Shown here in pieces: positions 1 to 6,866 of a DNA stretch of 18,060 bases (the first letter of the stretch is position 1; every line of letters starts with the position of its first letter). The stretch comes from an uncultured Mucilaginibacter sp. (GTDB taxonomy: Bacteria > Bacteroidota > Bacteroidia > Sphingobacteriales > Sphingobacteriaceae), in the NCBI RefSeq assembly GCF_946479965.1, contig NZ_CAMLHX010000072.1:1-18060 (forward strand), written 5' to 3'. The notes under the pieces are model-generated. The model searched no databases. It had not been told where the DNA came from and worked only from the letters and a program-made list of their open reading frames with translations. The translations under genes and the position numbers were made by a program.

Positions 1-1
1 A

Positions 2-655
2 CCGAGAGGTAAGGTGAGCAAAACAGACACCTGGCCCAAAGGTGATTGTGTTGATTGCCATTTGTGTGTTGATGTTTGCCCTACAGCTATCGATATACGG
101 CAGGGCACTCAGGTGGATTGTATTAACTGCACTGCCTGCATAGATGTATGCAACGAGGTAATGATAAAGATAGACAGGCCGGTTAATCTGATAGGTTTTT
201 ACTCGGAAGAGCAGATAAAAGAAGGTAAGAAGCCGCGTTTTACTGTAAGAATGGCCGCTTATAGCAGTATTATAGTTGTGCTTTTAGGCGTGTTAACAGC
301 ATTTGTGTTGAAACGTAGCGATGTGGATGTTACTGTAATGCGTTCAGCAGGTTTATTGTACCAGCAGCAACCGGGAGGCTATATCAGTAATTTGTTTAAC
401 GCAGATCTGATCAATAAAACCGATAAGGGAAGACATATTGAATTGCGGGCACAGGACAAGAACATCCAAATTAAATACGTACAGCCGCCGGGTGTATTAG
501 ATAGCGCAGCTTCTACCAAAGCCGTATTTTTTATTTGGATGCCGGCATCAGCTATCCATCAGCCCAAAACACAGGTAACATTAGATGTAGTGCAGGGTGA
601 TAAAGTGATAGACCAAATAACCACAACTTTTATTGGACCCATATATGGAAACTAA
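2..655 (+). CDS. ccoG: Cytochrome cbb3 oxidase accessory protein CcoG (FixG), 3' part
   Basis: This is the C-terminal part of CcoG, the membrane-bound ferredoxin-like protein of the ccoGHIS (fixGHIS) group that helps supply reduced copper during assembly of the cbb3 oxidase. The 5' end lies outside the window. The frame is open from base 2 and begins P-R-G-K, the family's usual lead-in to the clusters, so the GTG at 14 is not a real start. Two ferredoxin motifs are visible: CxxCxxCxxxCP at about 47-82 and CxxCxxCxxxC at about 119-151. One membrane segment follows (about 251-310), then an immunoglobulin-like C-terminal domain of about 115 residues (FixG_C type). The earlier membrane segments typical of the family must lie upstream. 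The stop overlaps the start of ccoH, so the genes are probably translationally coupled. The family call is firm. Confidence 0.93.
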   Translation, partial: PRGKVSKTDTWPKGDCVDCHLCVDVCPTAIDIRQGTQVDCINCTACIDVCNEVMIKIDRPVNLIGFYSEEQIKEGKKPRFTVRMAAYSSIIVVLLGVLTAFVLKRSDVDVTVMRSAGLLYQQQPGGYISNLFNADLINKTDKGRHIELRAQDKNIQIKYVQPPGVLDSAASTKAVFFIWMPASAIHQPKTQVTLDVVQGDKVIDQITTTFIGPIYGN

Positions 656-1079
656 GATAAACTGGGGCAAGGGCCTTATCATCGGTATGAGCATTTTTAT
701 GCTCTTCATCATATCGTTGGCTGTTGCAATTTTTAATCAGAAAGCTGATGATTATGATCACAGCTATTATGAAAAGGGGCTGGATTTTGATAATGATTAT
801 AAACGCGAACAGCAGGTAGTTGCTGATGGAGCCAAACCAACCATTAAAGTTAATGCCGGGATATTGAACCTGGGGTTTAAAGGACAAACCAAAGGCAAGC
901 TGCATTTTCAACGCCCGTCTGACCAAAAAATGGATAAAGAGATGCTGTTTGACACCGACGTTTCGGGGAAAAGCGAAGTTCCATTAAAACAGTTTACCAG
1001 GGGACGCTGGCAACTCATAATTGAGTGGGCTAATCAGGATAAGCAATACTTGTATCAGCAGGAAATATTTGTACCATGA
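645..1079 (+). CDS. ccoH: FixH/CcoH family cbb3 oxidase assembly protein
   Basis: A 144-residue FixH-family protein, a small membrane factor needed for assembly or stability of the cbb3 oxidase. I chose the ATG at 645, which gives the N-terminus M-E-T-K-I-N-W-G. An in-frame TTG at 633 would add four residues and is less likely. A single N-terminal membrane anchor (residues about 7-28, rich in I, M, F and L) is followed by a soluble domain of about 110 residues, the usual FixH layout. The start overlaps the ccoG stop by 11 bases, and the stop overlaps the next ATG (ATGA), so three genes form one tightly coupled unit. Its place directly after ccoG supports the call as much as the sequence does. 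Confidence 0.87.
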   Translation: METKINWGKGLIIGMSIFMLFIISLAVAIFNQKADDYDHSYYEKGLDFDNDYKREQQVVADGAKPTIKVNAGILNLGFKGQTKGKLHFQRPSDQKMDKEMLFDTDVSGKSEVPLKQFTRGRWQLIIEWANQDKQYLYQQEIFVP

Positions 1080-1756
1080 CGGATCTGCAGGTAGCTTTCT
1101 TTATCGGGTTATTTGGCAGCGTTCATTGCGTAGGTATGTGCGGTCCGCTGGCGCTTGCACTGCCCGTAAATAATGGAGGCGCCTTATGGCTGGTATTTGA
1201 TAAGCTCATTTATCAGTTGGGCAGAGTTATCAGTTACACTATTCTGGGGGTTATTATAGGCCTTATTGGTAAACAGGTATGGTTGTTGGGTATTCAACAA
1301 AGTGTAAGCATTGTAAGTGGTGTGTTGATCATCGCTGCTGCTTTGGCCCGCTTATTTAAATGGCGCTTTTTTAAAGGCCTGAATGACTCATCGACCTTAA
1401 TAAACCGCGGATTGGTTTACGCTTTACAGCACAAATGGGGGCATTTATTTATCGGCATGTTGAACGGGCTGCTGCCATGCGGCTTTGTTTACCTGGCATT
1501 GGTGGGCGCTGTTAATACACCTTCGGTGCTGTCATCAGCTAAATATATGTTTTGGTTTGGTATGGGTACATTGCCGCTCATGTTTATTGCCACGGTAAGC
1601 ACCGGCTTTTTCAGTCTAAATATCCGCAGAAAACTTAATGCTATCATTCCTTATTTTATGTTATGCCTCGGCGTGTGGTTTATAATGCGGGGTTTGTCAT
1701 TAAACATAGCCTATCTAAGTCCGACAATTGATGTTAAGCAAGGCGTTTGCCAGTAA
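1076..1756 (+). CDS. SafE/UreH-like (DsbD_2 type) six-TM protein of the cco cluster
   Basis: A 226-residue integral membrane protein of the sulfite exporter TauE/SafE or UreH-like transmembrane group, related to CcdA/DsbD. The N-terminus has the signature G-S-x-H-C-x-G-M-C-G-P (residues 14-24, with C18 and C22). A second conserved cysteine motif, N-G-L-L-P-C-G (C135), opens the second half, so the protein reads as two repeated three-helix halves. Proteins of this type commonly follow ccoGH in Bacteroidota and Proteobacteria. They are thought to act in metal (copper) delivery or thiol handling during oxidase maturation, but the substrate is not established, and the name sulfite exporter is only a family label. 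It overlaps ccoH by four bases (ATGA). I see no clear terminator before the next gene. Confidence 0.82.
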   Translation: MTDLQVAFFIGLFGSVHCVGMCGPLALALPVNNGGALWLVFDKLIYQLGRVISYTILGVIIGLIGKQVWLLGIQQSVSIVSGVLIIAAALARLFKWRFFKGLNDSSTLINRGLVYALQHKWGHLFIGMLNGLLPCGFVYLALVGAVNTPSVLSSAKYMFWFGMGTLPLMFIATVSTGFFSLNIRRKLNAIIPYFMLCLGVWFIMRGLSLNIAYLSPTIDVKQGVCQ

Positions 1757-1780
1757 AAGTGCTTTTAATCATTTTTCGTT

Positions 1781-1824
1781 TTGATTACCGTCATGTGCAG
1801 CCCGGGGCATATTAGGCAACTTTG
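1781..1824 (+). promoter_or_regulatory. Predicted FNR-type activated promoter of the small membrane protein
   Basis: An FNR-like box TTGATTACCGTCAT (1781-1794, core TGA-N6-TCA) lies upstream of CAACTTTG (1817-1824), which matches the Bacteroidota -7 consensus TAnnTTTG except at the first base. The centres (1787.5 and 1820.5) are 33 bp apart, the same spacing as before ldhA and the LOG gene. Transcription would start near 1829, giving a leader of about 17 bases before the ATG at 1846. This is prediction from pattern and spacing only. Confidence 0.55.
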
Positions 1825-1845
1825 TTGTATCAAATAACAAGCATC

Positions 1846-2199
1846 ATGGCAACTATTAAAACAACATTCCCGCAACAATGGGCACAAACAGAAGCCTCAA
1901 CCAACAATAATTTAAATATCTGGAGCAAACTGGCAGCATTTGCCGACACGCAAAAACCTAACCGTACCCTATGGTTCTTTTTGAACCTAACTGTGCATGG
2001 CGTATTTATACTTCCGTTGCCGGTTGTGCTTATTTATTATTTCGGCGCGCCGGTGGCCATATTAGGTATAACCATGATCCTGTTCTTCATTAATATAGTA
2101 GCAAATATGGGCGGCTCAGGCATACGTACCACACTGGGTTTGTTTGCCTCATCAATAGCCATTCACGCGTTAATGGTTTTAGCAACATTAATTTTTTAA
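1846..2199 (+). CDS. Small membrane protein of unknown function (117 aa, about 3 TM)
   Basis: I do not recognise this family. The ATG at 1846 gives 117 residues; an in-frame TTG at 1822 falls inside the predicted -7 element and is rejected as a start. The first 40 residues are soluble and polar (Gln-, Asn- and Thr-rich). Three hydrophobic segments follow: about residues 42-64, 66-86 and 94-116. There is a G-G-S-G-I-R turn between the second and third, and the chain ends almost inside the last helix. The gene has its own predicted FNR-like promoter and a terminator directly downstream, so it may be expressed as a single cistron when oxygen is low. Its position after the cco genes suggests, but does not show, a link with respiration. 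Confidence 0.7.
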   Translation: MATIKTTFPQQWAQTEASTNNNLNIWSKLAAFADTQKPNRTLWFFLNLTVHGVFILPLPVVLIYYFGAPVAILGITMILFFINIVANMGGSGIRTTLGLFASSIAIHALMVLATLIF

Positions 2200-2225
2200 A
2201 ATCCCTTATACCCCTAATTAATGCT

Positions 2226-2250
2226 AAAGCGGTTAACAGCCGCTTTTTTT
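2226..2250 (+). terminator. Rho-independent terminator after the small membrane protein
   Basis: A seven-base-pair stem AAAGCGG/CCGCTTT (2226-2232 with 2240-2246) and a seven-base loop run into a T tract reaching 2250. It begins 26 bases after the stop at 2199. Only 28 bases separate its end from the next ATG (2279), so the promoter of the 593-residue protein must overlap the hairpin, or that gene depends on read-through. Confidence 0.8.
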
Positions 2251-2278
2251 ATAAACCATTATTTCAATCAAAAATAAA

Positions 2279-4060
2279 ATGTCTCATACTTTTCATATCC
2301 CGGTATTAGGTTTAGGCTTCTCTGTTGATACGCCTTTAAAAGTGGCACGTTATGGTATTAACTCGGTTGTATCTGTTGTTGATGATGAGCTAATAGAGCG
2401 CATGCGATTGCATCATGCCGAACAAAACCATCGGTCTGTTGAGCCCATTGCCAAAACAGATCCGGATAGCCGCGCCCGGCGCATAACAGCCTATCTTAAT
2501 TTACTCAACGAACTGGTAATTGAGCAGTTTGAAACTTTAAAGCAGCAGCCGTTCAACACCGGTACAGACCTCGATCGCTATTTTAAGCTATTGCCCGATT
2601 CCGCAGAGCTTAAACAGGGTTATGAGTTAATGACCGAGTACCCGGCAAGCGCCAGCAAACAGATATTCCAGACAATTTTGCGCGATAGGATGAAAAAAGG
2701 ATCTATCGACGTAAATATTATGGCCAAGGTTGACAAGATGAACTTTGATGCCGATGGCAATTATACCGGCGACACCAACACGGACGCGCTTGCCGCGCTG
2801 AGAGGGTTTGCTGAAAGCGACCTGGAATCGTCCTTAATACTTTCTGCAGGGATGAACCCTAAGCTTTATAGCTACCTGGAGCAGTTTGCTGATTTTTTCC
2901 CGGATGAGCACGGCCACCTGCGCAAGAAAATCATCCTGAAAGTAAGTGATTATCGCTCTGCCTTTATACAGGCTAAGTTTTTGGCGAAGAAAGGAATATG
3001 GGTGTCAGAGTTTCGTGTTGAATCGGGTCTTAACTGTGGCGGTCACGCTTTTGCCACGGATGGTTTGTTGATGGGGCCGATATTGGAAGAGTTTAAAACC
3101 AAACGCGATGAAATGCAGGCGGAATTATTCTGTTTGTACCAGGATGCGCTGATAGCGAAAAACCGGCTTACCGAAGTTATACCGCTGCAAAAAGTTAGTG
3201 CCCAAGGAGGCATAGGTACCGCTGCAGAAAATGATTTTATGCTGAAGTATTACAACCTGGATGCAACCGGATGGGGAAGCCCGTTTTTATTGGTGCCCGA
3301 AGCAACTAATGTTGATGACGAGACCCTGCAGCAGCTGATTGGTGCTGATGCCGACGATTACTACATCAGCTCTTCTTCTCCGCTAGGGATATTATTCAAT
3401 AATTTCAGAAAGAGTACCGCCGAGAAATTGAGATTAGACAGAATAGCCAAAGGCAGGCCAGGCAGCCCATGTAATAAAAAGTTTTTGGTTAGCAATACGG
3501 AGTTTACCGAGCAACCAATATGTACCGCGTCGCGGAAATATCAGCATTTAAAGATAAAACAACTGCAGGCAGCAAACCTGCCGGCGGAGGTGTATGAACG
3601 GGAGTTTAATACCGTTACCGAAAAGGTTTGCTTGTGCGAGGGTTTATGCTCATCAGCTTATCTGAAAAATGATATGTTAAAACCGCGCGAGAATAAAGCT
3701 GTAACCATTTGCCCCGGACCTAACCTGGCATATTTCTCAAAAATTTACTCGCTTGATGAGCTGATAGATCATATTTACAACCGTACAGATCTGCTTGCTT
3801 CTGTCAACAGGGCTCACATGTTTATTAACGAACTGAACTTATATATCGACTATCTGAAAAAAGACATTTCTATTTACATGGACAACCTGAACGATAAGAA
3901 AGGCAAGTATTTACTAAAGTTTAAGGATCAGCTACAGCAAGGAATCGCCTACTATAAAACGCTAATACCCAATATTGGCGACCAAACTAAAGAGTATTTA
4001 GAGCAGATGCTGCAAGATCTTGCAGTGTCAGAAGAGAAACTGGCGATGTTGATGGTGTAA
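2279..4060 (+). CDS. Uncharacterised cysteine-rich protein with nitronate-monooxygenase-like TIM-barrel motifs
   Basis: A 593-residue soluble protein with no firm family name. The N-terminus (G-L-G-F-S-V-D-T-P-L-K-V-A, residues 11-23) resembles the start of FMN-dependent TIM barrels. Around residues 249-256, S-G-L-N-C-G-G-H recalls the glycine-rich loop and catalytic His of nitronate monooxygenases. Residues 308-314 (S-A-Q-G-G-I-G) and 333-341 (G-S-P-F-L-L-V-P-E) recall the FMN-phosphate loop and the GTrF...E strand of the same group. A segment of about 100 residues then carries C398, C415, C451, C453, C457 and C478, including C-x-C-x3-C, which could hold an iron-sulfur cluster. The C-terminal 100 residues are helical. 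Any NMO-like assignment is inference from short motifs, and a substrate cannot be named. It lies between the cco genes and hemN and ends in a strong terminator. Confidence 0.72.
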   Translation: MSHTFHIPVLGLGFSVDTPLKVARYGINSVVSVVDDELIERMRLHHAEQNHRSVEPIAKTDPDSRARRITAYLNLLNELVIEQFETLKQQPFNTGTDLDRYFKLLPDSAELKQGYELMTEYPASASKQIFQTILRDRMKKGSIDVNIMAKVDKMNFDADGNYTGDTNTDALAALRGFAESDLESSLILSAGMNPKLYSYLEQFADFFPDEHGHLRKKIILKVSDYRSAFIQAKFLAKKGIWVSEFRVESGLNCGGHAFATDGLLMGPILEEFKTKRDEMQAELFCLYQDALIAKNRLTEVIPLQKVSAQGGIGTAAENDFMLKYYNLDATGWGSPFLLVPEATNVDDETLQQLIGADADDYYISSSSPLGILFNNFRKSTAEKLRLDRIAKGRPGSPCNKKFLVSNTEFTEQPICTASRKYQHLKIKQLQAANLPAEVYEREFNTVTEKVCLCEGLCSSAYLKNDMLKPRENKAVTICPGPNLAYFSKIYSLDELIDHIYNRTDLLASVNRAHMFINELNLYIDYLKKDISIYMDNLNDKKGKYLLKFKDQLQQGIAYYKTLIPNIGDQTKEYLEQMLQDLAVSEEKLAMLMV

Positions 4061-4089
4061 CGGGGTTACCCAGATATTTGGTCAGCTTT

Positions 4090-4123
4090 GGCTCATAGCA
4101 TGTAATGCTATGGGCCTTTTTTT
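4090..4123 (+). terminator. Strong Rho-independent terminator
   Basis: A 12-bp stem (4090-4101 with 4105-4116, one T-G pair), loop GTA, is followed by seven T residues (4117-4123). It starts 29 bases after the 593-residue protein's stop. The AGGCC after the T run partly mirrors the stem's GGCC, so the structure may also work weakly in the other direction. Confidence 0.88.
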
Positions 4124-4389
4124 AGGCCTGAGAATTTAAAGAAAATTACCGGAATCGGCGTTTCAAAAGCGTTTCACAAAAAGCGAAAATAGAGGTATCT
4201 CACAATTTCTTGATAAAAAGATACTTATGTATATTTTACAGCTAATCTTACTGACTTAAAAGTAGTTTCATTTTGTTTCACACGTATTATGCAAATATTT
4301 GTAAATCAGCAAATTGCAGATAAAAAGCGTTTCGCGCGTTTCATTTGTTTCCTATATTTTGTGAAACGCACACCTTGGAACAAAACAGA
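4124..4389. other. Gene-free stretch between convergent genes
   Basis: No credible reading frame lies between the terminator at 4123 and the hemN stop at 4390. The stretch is AT-rich and holds the repeat element described separately (4160-4279). Near hemN there is a further block in which GTTTC recurs at exactly 9-bp steps (4329, 4338, 4347), followed by GAAAC at 4363 and GGAAC at 4377 in the opposite sense. GCGTTTCA (4336-4343) and TGAAACGC (4362-4369) could form an 8-bp stem with an 18-base loop downstream of hemN. On the minus strand a T run follows about ten bases later, so this is at best a weak terminator. Confidence 0.6.
4160..4279 (+). repeat. Dispersed intergenic repeat element, copy A
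   Basis: This element shares its order and spacing of parts with an inverted copy at 17895-18023. It has GTTTC at 4160 and 4171, AAAATAGA at 4186-4193, a 37-bp core at 4233-4269, and a further GTTTC at 4275, ten bases after the GTTTC that ends the core. The core matches copy B at 34 of 37 positions, including the blocks ATTTTACAGCTAA and TTACTGACTTA. The interval from the inner left GTTTC to the core's GTTTC is 94 bases, identical to copy B. Its nature (recombinase site, MITE-like or other interspersed repeat) is not known. Confidence 0.75.
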
Positions 4390-5754
4390 TTAACCCGCCA
4401 TACTGAAGAGCTGAGTAGCGGGTTTGTCCGCCCAAAGTCTGGCATCAAGCGCCATACAGATATTGCGCAGATATTGCTTGCCTAACGAGGTAACTTCTAA
4501 TTGCGTGGTGTCAAATTCAATCAGCCCGTCATCAGCAAGTTCACGCATTCGTTCTAAGCAAGCAAAGAAATCCTTGAAAGGTTCTTCATTAAAGTTCCAC
4601 ACCGTTTTGCCTTTGCACATTATATTCAGCATGTGGCGGCGAATAATGAGGTCTTCACCTGTAAGGAAATGGCCTTTAAAAACCGGTAACTTTCCTCGCT
4701 TAATCAGTTGCATATATTCTTCAGTGGTTTTCACATTCTGCGCATAACCATTCCATGAATCGCTTATAGAAGAAACGCCCAGGCCAACAAGCAAGTTGGT
4801 ATATTGGTGCGTATAGCCCATAAAGTTGCGGTGCATAGTGCCATCTTTATCGGCTACACGTAAGCTGTCATTGGGCAATGCAAAATGGTCCATGCCTATC
4901 TCTTTATAACCTAAGTTAACCAACTGCCTGCGTCCCAGCTTATATAATGCAGCTTTCTGTTCTACATTGGGCAGGTCGTTTTCAGTAAACCTGCGCTGAC
5001 CGGGTTTTATCCAGGGCACATGTGCGTAGCTGTAAAAAGCTATCCTGTCCGGCATTAGCAGCGCTACCTTTTTTAGGGTGTCTGTAAGGCCGTCCGGCTT
5101 TTGTAGCGGCAAGCCGTAGATCAGGTCGAAATTGATGGATGTATAGCCAATTGCGCGCGCTTCTTCGGTAACCTGCTTAACCTGCTCAAATGTTTGTATA
5201 CGGTTAATAATAAACTGCACGCGGGGGTCGAAATCCTGAATCCCCAAACTCAGCCGCTTAAAACCTAATTTATAAAGTGTTTCTAAATGCTCAAAAGTGG
5301 TGTTGGCCGGGTGAGCCTCAAAGCTAAACTCGGCGTCTTTGTGGATATGGCTGTCCTTTAATATTCCATTTATTAACGTGGCCAGGTTCTCTGCATTAAA
5401 AAAGGTAGGCGTGCCACCACCCAAATGGATCTCTTTTATAACCGGCGTTTCCTGAAATATTTTACGGTATAAACGCCATTCTGTTAAAACGGCACTGATA
5501 TATGATTTTTCGACCCCGTGATTTTTGGTGATCCGTGTATTGCATCCGCAATAGGTGCACAGGCTTTCGCAAAAAGGTAGGTGTATATAAACGCTTATAC
5601 CATCTGTTTGATTGCTTTTTTTGAAAGTTGTGCGTACGGTATCTTGCCAGCGGGTTTTGTCAAATTTGCCTTTATCCCAATAAGGAACTGTAGGGTAGCT
5701 TGTATAGCGCGGCGCGGCAACGGTATACTTCGCCAATAATGAATCGGTATTCAT
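4390..5754 (-). CDS. hemN: Oxygen-independent coproporphyrinogen III oxidase HemN
   Basis: A 454-residue radical-SAM enzyme that converts coproporphyrinogen III to protoporphyrinogen IX without O2, keeping heme synthesis going for the oxidase when oxygen is scarce. I start it at the ATG at 5754 (M-N-T-D-S-L-L-A-K-Y), the usual HemN N-terminus before the P-R-Y-T-S-Y-P-T motif at 15-22. A longer frame from 5850 overlaps ldhA and is rejected. The cluster motif C62-x3-C66-x2-C69-x-C71 has the residue numbers of Escherichia coli HemN. G-G-G-T-P follows in the SAM-binding region, and the C-terminal HemN domain is complete. It begins 17 bases after the ldhA stop, so the two are probably co-transcribed from the FNR-like promoter near 6841. 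No heme gene neighbours are present; the context is oxygen response. Confidence 0.95.
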   Translation of the reverse strand: MNTDSLLAKYTVAAPRYTSYPTVPYWDKGKFDKTRWQDTVRTTFKKSNQTDGISVYIHLPFCESLCTYCGCNTRITKNHGVEKSYISAVLTEWRLYRKIFQETPVIKEIHLGGGTPTFFNAENLATLINGILKDSHIHKDAEFSFEAHPANTTFEHLETLYKLGFKRLSLGIQDFDPRVQFIINRIQTFEQVKQVTEEARAIGYTSINFDLIYGLPLQKPDGLTDTLKKVALLMPDRIAFYSYAHVPWIKPGQRRFTENDLPNVEQKAALYKLGRRQLVNLGYKEIGMDHFALPNDSLRVADKDGTMHRNFMGYTHQYTNLLVGLGVSSISDSWNGYAQNVKTTEEYMQLIKRGKLPVFKGHFLTGEDLIIRRHMLNIMCKGKTVWNFNEEPFKDFFACLERMRELADDGLIEFDTTQLEVTSLGKQYLRNICMALDARLWADKPATQLFSMAG

Positions 5755-5771
5755 AACGGAGTTCAATTCGG

Positions 5772-6788
5772 TTAGATAGATCCTTTGGCAACTACACGGC
5801 AGTTTTTCGCGCAGACGCATGCATCGCCAACACATTTTTCCTGTTGCCACAAATCAAGATTATTAATGGTTTTAGCAGCGATTTCCTGCAACGCCTCTCT
5901 TGTAAGAAAAGCCTGGTGCGGCGTAACCAAAACATTGGCATGGCTCATCAATTGTGTTAGCAAGGCGTCTTTATGCTCATCATTTTCATGATTTCCAAAA
6001 AACAGGCCCTTTTCATGCTCGTACACATCAAGCCCTAAATAACCTATTTTCCCATTACACAGCGCTTCGTAAACATGTACGGTATCAAGTAAACCACCGC
6101 GTGATGTGTTAACCAGCATCACGCCATCTTTCATTAAAGCAATAGTAGCGTCGTTTATTAAATGGCGGGTTTCGTCGGTAAGGGGAGCATGTAGTGAAAC
6201 AATATCCGATTGCATTAACAGCTCATCTAATGTTACCAGCTCAACGGCAGTATCCGTAATAGGTTCTACATCATAACCCAATACACGGCAGCCGAAAGCT
6301 TTAAACAGCTTTGCAGTTATCAGACCAATGTGCCCCAGTCCAATTATACCAACGGTTTTTCCATGTAAGTTAAAGCCGACAAGTTCGTCCTGGCGAAAGT
6401 TAAATTCATGGCTGTGGCGGTTTGCAACATCAAGGTGGCGACTTAACGCAAGTGTTAAGGCGATGGTATGCTCGGCAATCGCCTCCGGTGAATACATGGG
6501 TACGTTGGCCACTTTTATCCCGTTAGCTGCAGCTGCCTGTTTGTCTATGTGATCGGTACCAACAGAGCGGGTGGCAATAAACTTAACGCCGAAGCCGGCC
6601 AGTTTTTCTACAATGCCCTGCGATACATCGTCGTTAGTAAAAACAACAACAGCGTCTTTCCCTGCAGCAAAACCAACGGTTTCCTCAGTCAGGCGGTTTG
6701 ATATAAGCGTTATATCATGCTTTTTATGATTCGCTTTTATCAGGAACTCTTTTTCAAATGCTTGTATACTGTAGGCAACCACTTTCAT
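5772..6788 (-). CDS. ldhA: D-lactate dehydrogenase (2-hydroxyacid dehydrogenase) with Cys-rich C-terminal tail
   Basis: A 338-residue NAD-dependent D-2-hydroxyacid dehydrogenase, closest in layout to the fermentative enzyme LdhA, which reduces pyruvate to D-lactate. The Rossmann motif G-x-x-G-L-G-x-I-G is at 147-155, with an acidic D173 after the second strand, which favours NAD. The catalytic triad R230, E259 and H291 has exactly the 29- and 32-residue spacing of E. coli LdhA R235, E264 and H296. The last 20 residues are unusual: C319-x4-C324-x-C326-x3-C330 on a basic tail, which I do not associate with the family and which could bind a metal or form disulfides. The gene lies 78 bases after the regulator gene and 17 before hemN. 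A predicted FNR-like promoter sits in the 78-base gap, as fits a fermentation gene. Confidence 0.9.
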   Translation of the reverse strand: MKVVAYSIQAFEKEFLIKANHKKHDITLISNRLTEETVGFAAGKDAVVVFTNDDVSQGIVEKLAGFGVKFIATRSVGTDHIDKQAAAANGIKVANVPMYSPEAIAEHTIALTLALSRHLDVANRHSHEFNFRQDELVGFNLHGKTVGIIGLGHIGLITAKLFKAFGCRVLGYDVEPITDTAVELVTLDELLMQSDIVSLHAPLTDETRHLINDATIALMKDGVMLVNTSRGGLLDTVHVYEALCNGKIGYLGLDVYEHEKGLFFGNHENDEHKDALLTQLMSHANVLVTPHQAFLTREALQEIAAKTINNLDLWQQEKCVGDACVCAKNCRVVAKGSI

Positions 6789-6804
6789 CGCTTTGCTTTT
6801 TATA

Positions 6805-6848
6805 CAAAACTATGTGTGATGGGGTGTGCATGCCATGAGCCACGTCAG
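6805..6848 (-). promoter_or_regulatory. Predicted FNR-type activated promoter of ldhA-hemN
   Basis: Read on the minus strand, the box CTGACGTGGCTCAT (6848-6835, core TGA-N6-TCA) precedes TAGTTTTG (6812-6805), a full match to TAnnTTTG. The centres, 6841.5 and 6808.5, are 33 bp apart. Transcription would start near 6800, which puts the box at about -41.5, the class II activator position. There is no TTTG -33 element at the usual distance, as expected for an activator-dependent promoter. The box lies in the 78-base gap after the regulator gene. Confidence 0.62.
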
Positions 6849-6866
6849 TCAAAAAAATGATGGGTG

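Noticed and set aside
630..926. Minus-strand 98-residue frame within ccoH
   Set aside because: It is antisense to a well-supported FixH gene and has no recognisable features.
2258..2271. Possible FNR-like site (TTAT-N4-ATCA) before the 593-residue protein
   Set aside because: It lacks the TGA of the first half, and its centre is only about 14 bases from the ATG, so the 33-bp spacing would put the promoter inside the gene.
4336..4369. Terminator for hemN
   Set aside because: The 8-bp stem has an 18-base loop, and the minus-strand T run begins about ten bases after it. This is too weak to call, and the stem is explained by the opposed GTTTC/GAAAC motifs.
4160..4381. CRISPR array
   Set aside because: The repeated units are only five to seven bases at 9-11 bp steps, without 20-40 bp repeats or spacers, and no cas gene is present.
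5755..5850. Extended hemN start at 5850 with a Cys-rich N-terminus
   Set aside because: The extra 32 residues overlap the ldhA 3' end in another frame, and their Cys codons arise from the DNA of the ldhA Cys tail. HemN proteins start just before P-R-Y-T-S-Y-P-T, which fits the ATG at 5754, and the C62/C66/C69/C71 numbering then matches E. coli HemN.
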